Of a stretch of 64,000 nucleotides of DNA, positions 55,245-62,614 are shown piece by piece. This DNA is from JAKPAM01 sp047601745 (GTDB lineage: Bacteria > Pseudomonadota > Gammaproteobacteria > Burkholderiales > Burkholderiaceae_E): assembly GCA_047601745.1 (NCBI GenBank), contig JASGIS010000001.1:4960001-5024000 (forward strand), written 5' to 3'. Under the pieces are notes generated by a model, which saw only the letters and a program-made list of their open reading frames with translations, was not told the origin of the DNA and did no database searches. The position numbers and the translations under genes are program-made. The stretch's first letter is position 1; each line of letters starts with the position of its first letter.

Positions 55245-57382
55245 CACAGCGTCACTTCGAGCGTCAGCTTGAAGGTGCGCGGCATGCCCGGATACAGGCC
55301 CGCGTCCCAGTAGCGCTCATTCAGCAGATTGTCGACGTACGCCCTCAGTACCGCCGGCGATCGGCCGAATCGGGTGCGGTAGCGCACGCCGGCATTGACC
55401 AGGCCGTAGCTCGGCAGGAAGCGGGTGTTCGTCGCGTCCTGCGCGCGCTTGCTCGTCCATCGGTAACCGGCGTTCAGGCCGACGCCCGGCAGCGCGGCCG
55501 GCTCGTAGTCGAGCAGGGCCGTGAAGACCTGCCTGGGAACGCCGGTCGGACGGCGGCCATCGACGGCCGCATCGCCGGTGCGTTCCATCGTCGCGTCGAT
55601 CAAGGCCAGGCCCGAGATCAGGCGCAGGCGCCGCGTGAGCATGCCGTCGGCGGAGAACTCGAGTCCCCGATGGACGCGGCTGCCGCTCTGCGTGTAGAGA
55701 TTGGTAGCGGTGTCGGTATAACCCAGGCCCTTGTCGATCCTGTACGCCGCCGCGGTCAACGACCAGGCCACCGTGGGTTTCCACTTCACGCCGATCTCGG
55801 TCTGCCTGCTCTCGAGCGCGCCGAAAACCGTGCCGGCATTGCCGGTATTCGCGGGCGCGGTGCCGCCCTGCTCCAGGCCTTCCGCGTAGGAGCCGTAGAC
55901 CGTGGTATCCGCGTCGGGTTTGAACACGAGGGCGGCCATCGGCGTGGTCGCGCTGGTCTCGTACGGCGCGCTCGTCGTCGCCCCGTCGGCGCCGAGGTTG
56001 GCCGACACGATCTTGCCGTGCCGCACGCCGCCGATGACGCGCCAGCGTTCGCTCAGGTGCACGGTATCGGTCAGGTACAGGCCCCGTTCGCGATAGAAGG
56101 CGTTCTTGTATTTGCCGCGCACCGCGTACAGATCGGACGCCGGCGCCGTCACCGGATCGTAGAGGTTCGACGTCCAACGGCTCGAGTATTCGTACTCGCC
56201 GCGCCAGCTCTCGGTGGCGTGCCAATCCCAGCCGACGCTCAACTCGTGCAGCAGCGACCCGGTCCGCACGCGCCCTTTCAGCGAAACCTGGGCCGCGCGC
56301 GAAGGAAACGACTGCAGCGCATCGCGCATCGCATAGGCGGTGAAATCGCCGCGGGCATCGTTGATCGTCGCCATGCTCCAATACGCATCGCGCGAGAACG
56401 ACTGCCTGAGGACGCCGGCGCTAAGCGACCAGTCGTCGCTGATCCGCCAGTCGGCGGTCAGGCTGGCCAGCGTCTCCTTGGAGTCGTAACCCGCGTAGTT
56501 CACGCCGTTGAACCGGGAACCGCTCGGCGCGGCGGGCAGCGGCACGCCATTGGCCAGCGAGTACGAGAAAGGCTGGCCGGTCCGGTCGATGTCGTGATGC
56601 TCGACGTCCAGCGCCACGGTCAGATCGCGGGTCACGCGCCAGTCGAAATAACCGCTGACCAGCGTGCGATCGACCTTGACCGAGTCGATCGGCGCATCGC
56701 CGTGCTCCTTGGCGACGTTGATCCGGTAACCGAAGCGATCCTGCTCGCCGAACCGGCCGCCCAGATCCATCTGCGCGCGCAGCAGCGACCGCGACGTATA
56801 GCCGAGCGTCGCCGCGCGATACGGCTGGTCGGTAGGCTGCTTCGGCACCACGTTGACGATGCCGCCCGGCGTGGAAAAACCGTAGGCGAAGCCGCTCAGG
56901 CCCTTGAGCACGTCGATGCGTCCGAGGCTCTCGATCGCCGTTTCACCGAAGTGGATCACCGACAGACCGTTGCGCTTGTAGTTGGTGTTGTAGGCGACGC
57001 CGAAGCCGCGTATCTGGATCTGCTCGATCGACCCGTAGCCGGCGGCCGCGCCCGAACCGGAGGTCACCGACGGATCGTTGCGCAGCGCTTCGGTCAGAAA
57101 GCGCGCATCCGATTCGCGCAGGCTGTCCTCGTCGACGGTGACGATCGAGAAAGGCGCGTCCTGGACCGGCTGGGTGCCCAGCGCGCCCAGCCGCGCTTCA
57201 TTCCGAGGACGACGGCCCGTCACCTCGACGGTGCCCAACTCCGGGCGTTCGCCGCCCTGCTCCGGCGGCCCGGTCTCCGGCGAAACCGGTTCCTGGGCTC
57301 GCGCCCCGCCGGCGACGATGGTCGCCACGCCCACAAACGCCAAGCAGGCCGCACGCCGCCTCGGCCCTCGCCACGATTGCAT
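55244..57382 (-). CDS. TonB-dependent receptor of the CobN-like operon
   Basis: 712 residues from ATG 57382 (GGGGA 7 nt before); longer frames upstream lack support. The signal peptide ends at GGARAQ. The plug has TQPVQDAPFSIVTVDEDSLRE, IQIRGFGVAYNTNYKRNGL and LKGLSGFAYGFSTPGGIVNVVPKQP, and the barrel ends RTFKLTLEVTL. It has no N-terminal signalling domain, unlike the receptor at 28960-31374. The siderophore-receptor subtype suggests a metallophore ligand; the adjacent zinc genes and Zur-like box favour zinc or a zinc-loaded chelator. First gene of a four-gene overlapping operon. Confidence 0.9.
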   Translation of the reverse strand: MQSWRGPRRRAACLAFVGVATIVAGGARAQEPVSPETGPPEQGGERPELGTVEVTGRRPRNEARLGALGTQPVQDAPFSIVTVDEDSLRESDARFLTEALRNDPSVTSGSGAAAGYGSIEQIQIRGFGVAYNTNYKRNGLSVIHFGETAIESLGRIDVLKGLSGFAYGFSTPGGIVNVVPKQPTDQPYRAATLGYTSRSLLRAQMDLGGRFGEQDRFGYRINVAKEHGDAPIDSVKVDRTLVSGYFDWRVTRDLTVALDVEHHDIDRTGQPFSYSLANGVPLPAAPSGSRFNGVNYAGYDSKETLASLTADWRISDDWSLSAGVLRQSFSRDAYWSMATINDARGDFTAYAMRDALQSFPSRAAQVSLKGRVRTGSLLHELSVGWDWHATESWRGEYEYSSRWTSNLYDPVTAPASDLYAVRGKYKNAFYRERGLYLTDTVHLSERWRVIGGVRHGKIVSANLGADGATTSAPYETSATTPMAALVFKPDADTTVYGSYAEGLEQGGTAPANTGNAGTVFGALESRQTEIGVKWKPTVAWSLTAAAYRIDKGLGYTDTATNLYTQSGSRVHRGLEFSADGMLTRRLRLISGLALIDATMERTGDAAVDGRRPTGVPRQVFTALLDYEPAALPGVGLNAGYRWTSKRAQDATNTRFLPSYGLVNAGVRYRTRFGRSPAVLRAYVDNLLNERYWDAGLYPGMPRTFKLTLEVTL

Positions 57383-57394
57383 CAAGATTCCCCA

Positions 57395-57439
57395 GCCAGG
57401 CTGATTTCGACAATAAGGCGACGTTATAACATAACAATT
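57395..57439 (-). promoter_or_regulatory. Receptor/CobN operon promoter with Zur-like box
   Basis: On the minus strand GTTATGTTATAAC (57435-57423) matches the proteobacterial Zur core GTTATA-N-TATAAC at all but one position. It overlaps a possible -35 TTGTTA, with -10 TATTGT 16 bases on, and lies about 40-55 bases before the receptor start. This is the best Zur-site match in the window. Confidence 0.65.
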
Positions 57440-57505
57440 CGAGCCCGAGATGAAGGATGGCCGCCGCCGACGCATGCGGTCGCGGCCCGGGGCGGCGGCG
57501 ATGAA

Positions 57506-57525
57506 TACTGTTATTATGAACAGTG
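57506..57525. promoter_or_regulatory. LexA (SOS) box upstream of the radical SAM gene
   Basis: CTGT-N8-ACAG (57508-57523), flanked by TA on the left and TG on the right, fits the proteobacterial LexA consensus TACTG-N10-CAGTA at 9 of 10 outer positions. It lies 35 bases before the radical SAM start, where a repressor would block the promoter. Confidence 0.75.
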
Positions 57526-57530
57526 TTCAT
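57516..57530. promoter_or_regulatory. 15-bp palindrome overlapping the SOS box
   Basis: ATGAACA-G-TGTTCAT is a perfect palindrome sharing 10 bases with the LexA box. It could be a second operator or chance; its GAAC/GTTC halves recall the LexA sites of other phyla, but with 3 rather than 4 central bases. Confidence 0.4.
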
Positions 57531-57559
57531 TCGACACGGCCGCTCCCCGCCAGCACGCC

Positions 57560-58879
57560 ATGCAGCTCGCCGCCAAGCTCGCCCTCCTTGCCGATGCCGC
57601 CAAGTACGACGCCAGTTGCGCGTCGAGCGGCGTGAAGAACCGCGACTCGCTGGGCGGCGGCGGGATCGGCTCGGCGAACGGATCGGGCATCTGCCACAGC
57701 TACACGCCCGACGGGCGCTGCGTGTCCTTGCTGAAGATCCTGCTCACCAACTTCTGCGTCTACGACTGCCAGTACTGCATCAATCGTCAAAGTTCCAGCG
57801 TGCGGCGCGCGCGCTTCAGCGTCACCGAAGTGGTCGAGCTGACGCTGGACTTCTACCGCCGCAATCTGATCGAAGGGCTGTTTCTGTCCAGCGGCATCAT
57901 CCGCAGCGCCGACTACACGATGGAACAGCTCGTCGAGGTCGCCAGGTGCCTGCGCGAGGACCACGATTTCCGCGGATACATCCATCTGAAAACGATCCCC
58001 GAAGCCTCGAGCGAACTGCTCGCCGCCGCCGGCGCCCATGCGGACCGCCTGAGCATCAACGTCGAGCTGCCGACCGAGGCCGGGCTTCGCCGGCTCGCGC
58101 CGCAGAAGTCGCTCGCCAGCATCGATCGGTCGATGGGCGAGGTGGCCGCCCAGGTCCGGCAGAACCGTCGCGAACAGCGCGCGCAGCAGCAGATCGTGTC
58201 GATGCCGCAATCAGCACGCGCACGGCGCGCGCGAGCGCCGAAGTTCGCGCCCGGCGGGCAAAGCACGCAGATCATCGTCGGCGCCGACGGCAGCAGCGAT
58301 CGGCAGATATTGCGCGTCAGTTCCGGTCTCTATGCGAACCACCGGCTCAGGCGCGTCTACTACTCGGCCTACAGTCCGATTCCGACCGGCCGCGACGACC
58401 TGCCCAGCGGCGCGCCGCCGCTGCTGCGCGAGCATCGGCTCTACCAGGCCGACTGGTTGCTCAGGCACTACGGCTTCGACGCGGCCGAGTTGAGCGGCGG
58501 CCTGCGGGCCGGCATGCTCGACCTCGAAATCGATCCGAAGCTCGCGTGGGCGCTCGGCCACCGGCACCGCTTTCCCGTCGACCTCAATCGCGCGCCCCGA
58601 GAGATGCTGTTGCGCGTGCCGGGACTGGGCGTGAAGTCGGTCGATCTGATCGTCGGCTCGCGCCGCTCGCGGCGGATCCGGCTCGCCGACCTCGCGTCGC
58701 TCAGGATCCGGCTCGATAAGGTGATGCCGTTCATCGAAGTGGCCGACCACCATCCCCATCGGTCGCTCGACGATCCGCTGCTGCGCGAACGGCTGTCGGC
58801 GGCCACGCGGGTCTCCGCCGCGCGCCTGCGCCACGCGGGCATGCAGGGACCCGAGCTCGCGCAGCGCAGCCTGTTCTGA
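57560..58879 (+). CDS. Putative DNA modification/repair radical SAM protein
   Basis: 439 residues from ATG 57560. The radical SAM cluster is C-x3-C-x2-C in NFCVYDCQYC (about 65-72). N-terminal LLADAAKYDASCASSG and C-terminal helix-hairpin-helix DLNRAPREMLLRVPGLGVKSVDLIVGSRR (DNA-binding type) match the TIGR03916 group. It is the partner of the next gene. In many bacteria the second protein is fused to a UdgX-type uracil-DNA glycosylase. Preceded by an SOS box, it is likely DNA-damage inducible. The reaction is unknown. Confidence 0.87.
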   Translation: MQLAAKLALLADAAKYDASCASSGVKNRDSLGGGGIGSANGSGICHSYTPDGRCVSLLKILLTNFCVYDCQYCINRQSSSVRRARFSVTEVVELTLDFYRRNLIEGLFLSSGIIRSADYTMEQLVEVARCLREDHDFRGYIHLKTIPEASSELLAAAGAHADRLSINVELPTEAGLRRLAPQKSLASIDRSMGEVAAQVRQNRREQRAQQQIVSMPQSARARRARAPKFAPGGQSTQIIVGADGSSDRQILRVSSGLYANHRLRRVYYSAYSPIPTGRDDLPSGAPPLLREHRLYQADWLLRHYGFDAAELSGGLRAGMLDLEIDPKLAWALGHRHRFPVDLNRAPREMLLRVPGLGVKSVDLIVGSRRSRRIRLADLASLRIRLDKVMPFIEVADHHPHRSLDDPLLRERLSAATRVSAARLRHAGMQGPELAQRSLF

Positions 58880-58893
58880 AACGGCGGCCGCCG

Positions 58894-59760
58894 ATGATCA
58901 CGTGGCACGTGCGACTCGAAGGGGCCGATGACTGGACGGGTTTCCGAACGGCGGCCCGCCACCTGCTCGCCCACGACGTGCCGGCACAAGGCATCGCGTG
59001 GAGCTGGCAGGTCAGGCAGCACGGTCCTGCGGGTCCGTGCGCGGACCAGACGCTGCTCGCCCCCGAAACCCGGCCCGGACTCGCGCCTGTCGACGTCGCC
59101 GAGCGTTTGCCGGTCGACAAGTCTTCCGCACGCGCGTTCCGCGTGCCGGCGCGCGCGTTGGAGATCTGCCGCGGGGCGAGCCTGCACCGCGACGAGCAGC
59201 GCTTCGCGCTGGTCTATCGTTGGCTGCAGCGTCTGCGCGCCGGCGCGATCGCCGCCGACGACGCGCTCGATCCCGACCATCGCCGCCTCGCGCGAATGGC
59301 ACGGGCCGTGAGCCGCGACATGCACAAGATGCGGGCGTTCGTGCGATTTCGGCCGCTGGCGCGGCCCGACGGCCTCGCCGACCTGCACGTGGCGACGTTC
59401 GAGCCCGAACACCACGTCGCGCGCGCCAATGCCGACTTCTTCGTGCGCCGCTTCACCAATATGCACTGGATGATCGTCACGCCCGAAGTCGGCCTGCGAT
59501 GGGACGGCGACACCCGCACGCTGACCGAACTGCCCGGTTCCGGCACGCACGAACTCCCCGCCGCCGACGCGGGCGAAGCGCTCTGGCTGACCTATTATCG
59601 GAGCACGTTCAACGGCGCGCGCCTGAAACCGGCGGCCATGGTCAGGGAAATGCCGCGCCGCTACTGGAAGCACCTTCCCGAGGCCCGGCTGATCTCCGGT
59701 CTGATCCAGGAAAGCACGCGCGCGGCATCGACCGGAGACGGCGGCCAGCCGACCGGGTGA
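58894..59760 (+). CDS. DUF4130 / TIGR03915-type DNA metabolism protein
   Basis: 288 residues, 14 bases after the radical SAM gene. The N-terminal part (DDWTGFRTAARHLLAHDVPAQGIAWSWQ) and the conserved ALVYRWLQRLRAGAIAADDALDPDHRRLARMARAVSRDMHKMRAFVRFRPL and EPEHHVARANADFFVRRFTNMHWMI blocks identify the family that always accompanies TIGR03916 radical SAM proteins. Here it stands alone, without the usual C-terminal UdgX uracil-DNA-binding domain; the protein ends about 60 residues after WLTYYRSTFNGARL. Confidence 0.85.
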   Translation: MITWHVRLEGADDWTGFRTAARHLLAHDVPAQGIAWSWQVRQHGPAGPCADQTLLAPETRPGLAPVDVAERLPVDKSSARAFRVPARALEICRGASLHRDEQRFALVYRWLQRLRAGAIAADDALDPDHRRLARMARAVSRDMHKMRAFVRFRPLARPDGLADLHVATFEPEHHVARANADFFVRRFTNMHWMIVTPEVGLRWDGDTRTLTELPGSGTHELPAADAGEALWLTYYRSTFNGARLKPAAMVREMPRRYWKHLPEARLISGLIQESTRAASTGDGGQPTG

Positions 59761-60012
59761 GCACGGTCGGCACACGCGATCCGATCATGGGTTCGAAGCG
59801 AAACGGCGGCCCGTATCGAGCAAGAAAATCCGCAGGAAACAGCCGAGTCGGCATGGTATCTTGCCACCCGGATGTCGCTTTCGCCGGCCCCTGGACAAAC
59901 CCGCTCCGCAAGCAGGGTCATGTAATTCCTCAGCTCGAATGAACGGGTGTTTCGCTCAAGGCATAGGGGATCGCGCGAGCATCCGCAAAACAAGCGATGA
60001 AGGAGGAGCACC

Positions 60013-61719
60013 ATGACCAGGCATTCGGCCAAAAAAGCGCCCGAAACGGATGATCTGTCCGACCAGGCCTCGCAAAATACGCTGGCGCTGAATCCGCTGC
60101 TGGGCGTGCGCAGCGAGGATCTGCTGGCCGGCGCCAACGTCCTGTTCAATGCGATGGCCAAAGCGCCTGCCGCCGCGCTCAATCAATGGCTATCGTTCCT
60201 GGGCGAACTCGGCGGCATCGCCATCGGCCAATCCGATCGCAAGCCCGAGCCCGGCGATAAGCGCTTCGGCGATGCGGCCTGGCAGGACAGCGTTCTGCAC
60301 TATCGGTTGCTGCAGGCTTATCTGGCCTGGGGCGATTCGGTCAAGCAATTCGTCGATCACGCGGACCTGGACGAGCAGCAAAAGGCGCGCGCGCAGTTGT
60401 TCGCTTCGATCTACGTGGATTCCATCGCGCCGACCAATGCTTTCCTGGCCAATCCGACCGCCGTGCGGCATTTCGTCGAGACGCGCGGCGAAAGCCTGTA
60501 TCGCGGCTTCAACAACTATCTGGAAGACCTGACGAAGAACGGCGGAATGCCGTCCCAGGTCGATAAATCGCCTTTCAAGGTCGGCGAGAATCTCGCGACG
60601 ACACCCGGCGCCGTCGTTTTCCGCAACGAACTGCTCGAACTGATCCAGTACGAACCGATGACGCCGCTCGTCCGCAAACGGCCGATCGTCATCACGCCGC
60701 CGCAGATCAATAAGTACTATTCGCTGGACCTGACTCCCGACAAGAGCTTGTTCGTCTTCCTGCTGCAGAACGGCTTCCAGCCGTTCGCCGTCAGTTGGCG
60801 CAATCCGACCGCCGAGAATCGCGACTGGGGTCTCGACACGTATCTGGCGGCGCTCGACGAAGCCGTCGACGCGACCCGCGAGATCACCGGAAGCGAAGAC
60901 GTCTCGATGATGGGCGCGTGCTCGGGAGGCATCACGGCTTCGGCCTATTTCGCGATGCTGGCGGCCAGAAAGCAGAAGAAGGTCAGGAATGCGACGATCG
61001 CCGTCTGCGTGCTCGATCCGACCTCATCGTCCGCCGACAACCAGCTCTCGTGCCTGACGACGCCCGCGACCCTCGAGGCCGCGAAAGCCGGGTCGGCGCT
61101 GCGCGGCATCGTCGACGGCGAGGATCTGGCCAAGATGTTCGCGTGGATGCGGCCGAACGATCTGATCTGGAACTACTGGGTCAACAACTACCTGCTCGGC
61201 AAGACGCCGCCGGCGTTCGACATCCTGTTCTGGAACGGCGACACGACGCGCCTGCCCGCGAGGCTGCACCACGACTATATCGACGTCGCGATCAAGAACC
61301 CGTTCGTCAACGCCGATACGCTGACGCTGAACGGCGCGCCGATCGACATGAAGAAGGTCGATACCGACACCTACGTGATCGCCGGCGTCACCGACCACAT
61401 CACGCCGTGGAAAGGCGTCTACCAGACCGCCAGGATCTACGGCGACGACACGACCTTCGTCTTGTCGAACAGCGGCCATCTGCAGGCGCTGATCAATCCT
61501 CCGAACAAACCCAAGGCATCGTTCAAGGTCGGCGCCGCGTCGGCGGCGACCCCCGATGAATTTCTGGCCGGCGCGGAGAAAAGAAGCGAAAGCTGGTGGC
61601 TGCACTGGCGCGACTGGCTGAGCGAGCGTTCCGGCGAAGAGGTCGAAGCGCCGAAGCAGCTCGGCAGCGCGCTTCATCCTCCGGGTACGCGCGCGCCGGG
61701 CACCTACGTTTTCGACTGA
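60013..61719 (+). CDS. phaC: Polyhydroxyalkanoate synthase, class II-like
   Basis: 568 residues; AAGGAGG lies 7 nt before the ATG. The lipase-like box is GACSGG with catalytic Cys303; Asp in ITDHITPW and His in SGHLQALINPP complete the triad. IVITPPQINKYYSLDLTPDKSLFVFLLQNGFQPFAVSWRNP and DWGLDTYLAAL match the medium-chain (Pseudomonas PhaC1/C2) type more than the class I short-chain type. It polymerises (R)-3-hydroxyacyl-CoA on storage granules. The depolymerase gene follows after 30 bases. Confidence 0.9.
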   Translation: MTRHSAKKAPETDDLSDQASQNTLALNPLLGVRSEDLLAGANVLFNAMAKAPAAALNQWLSFLGELGGIAIGQSDRKPEPGDKRFGDAAWQDSVLHYRLLQAYLAWGDSVKQFVDHADLDEQQKARAQLFASIYVDSIAPTNAFLANPTAVRHFVETRGESLYRGFNNYLEDLTKNGGMPSQVDKSPFKVGENLATTPGAVVFRNELLELIQYEPMTPLVRKRPIVITPPQINKYYSLDLTPDKSLFVFLLQNGFQPFAVSWRNPTAENRDWGLDTYLAALDEAVDATREITGSEDVSMMGACSGGITASAYFAMLAARKQKKVRNATIAVCVLDPTSSSADNQLSCLTTPATLEAAKAGSALRGIVDGEDLAKMFAWMRPNDLIWNYWVNNYLLGKTPPAFDILFWNGDTTRLPARLHHDYIDVAIKNPFVNADTLTLNGAPIDMKKVDTDTYVIAGVTDHITPWKGVYQTARIYGDDTTFVLSNSGHLQALINPPNKPKASFKVGAASAATPDEFLAGAEKRSESWWLHWRDWLSERSGEEVEAPKQLGSALHPPGTRAPGTYVFD

Positions 61720-61749
61720 TCGCCATCGAACGGCGAAGGAACGAACCAG

Positions 61750-62556
61750 ATGGATGCGAGAACGACCGATCTCGACGTCAGCACGATCGACATCGATGGC
61801 CAGTTGCTGCGGGTCGCCATCAAGCACGGACCGGACGACCGCCCGCCGTTGTTGATGTTCAACGGGATCGGCGCGAACTGGGAGCTCGCGAAGCCGTTCT
61901 TCTCCGCACTGAACGATACCCGGGCCATCATCTTCGACGTCCCCGGTGTCGGCGGCTCGCCGACGCCGCTGTTGCCGTACCGGCCGTCGGCGCTGGCGCT
62001 GTTGAGCAGGAAGCTGATCGGGCGTCTCGGCCATCAGCAGGTCGACGTGATCGGCGTTTCGTGGGGAGGCAGCCTCGCGCAGCAGTTCGCGCATCAATAT
62101 CCGACCGTCTGCCGAAAGCTGATCCTCGCCGCCACCGCGGCCGGCGCGACCATGGTGCCGGGCCGCCCTTCGGTGCTGTGGAAGCTCGCGACGCCGCGCC
62201 GCTATTTCGACAAGCAGCACATGAAGGCGGTCGCACCGAAAATCTACGGCGGCGATCTGCGGCGGGATGCCGATCTCGTCGCCGAACACATCAGACGCGA
62301 CGCGAACAACCGCGGCTACTACTACCAGCTCCTCGCGATCGCGGGTTGGACGAGCCTGCCCTGGCTGTGGACGATACGCCAGCCGACCCTGGTCCTGGCG
62401 GGTAGCGATGATCCGATCGTTCCCGCGATCAACGGCCGGATACTGGCGACGCTGCTTCCGAACGCCCGACTCGAAATCGTCGACGATGGACACCTGTTCA
62501 TGTTGACCCGACCGCAGCAGATGGCGGCAACGATCGAGTCCTTTCTCGCCGAATGA
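61750..62556 (+). CDS. phaZ: Intracellular polyhydroxyalkanoate depolymerase
   Basis: 268 residues. It is an alpha/beta hydrolase of the medium-chain PhaZ type: FNGIGANWELAKPFFSAL, nucleophile elbow GVSWGGSLAQQFAHQYP (Ser about 101), Asp in VLAGSDDPIVP and His in DDGHLFML. No signal peptide, as expected for the granule-bound enzyme. In pseudomonads phaZ sits between two synthase genes; here only one synthase is present and a CoA-transferase follows after 58 bases. Confidence 0.9.
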   Translation: MDARTTDLDVSTIDIDGQLLRVAIKHGPDDRPPLLMFNGIGANWELAKPFFSALNDTRAIIFDVPGVGGSPTPLLPYRPSALALLSRKLIGRLGHQQVDVIGVSWGGSLAQQFAHQYPTVCRKLILAATAAGATMVPGRPSVLWKLATPRRYFDKQHMKAVAPKIYGGDLRRDADLVAEHIRRDANNRGYYYQLLAIAGWTSLPWLWTIRQPTLVLAGSDDPIVPAINGRILATLLPNARLEIVDDGHLFMLTRPQQMAATIESFLAE

Positions 62557-62614
62557 CCCGACAATGGCTTGCCACGCAGGCCGCGATGACGCCCCCCTCC
62601 ACTGGAGACGAGAC

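Noticed and set aside
57383..57559. Cobalamin riboswitch before the CobN-linked receptor
   Set aside because: No B12-box-like conserved core seen; the gap is short and holds operator-like palindromes instead.
59761..60012. Sigma-54 promoter before phaC (TGG...TTGCC near 59850)
   Set aside because: Spacing between GG and GC is 6 rather than 10 bases, so it does not fit.
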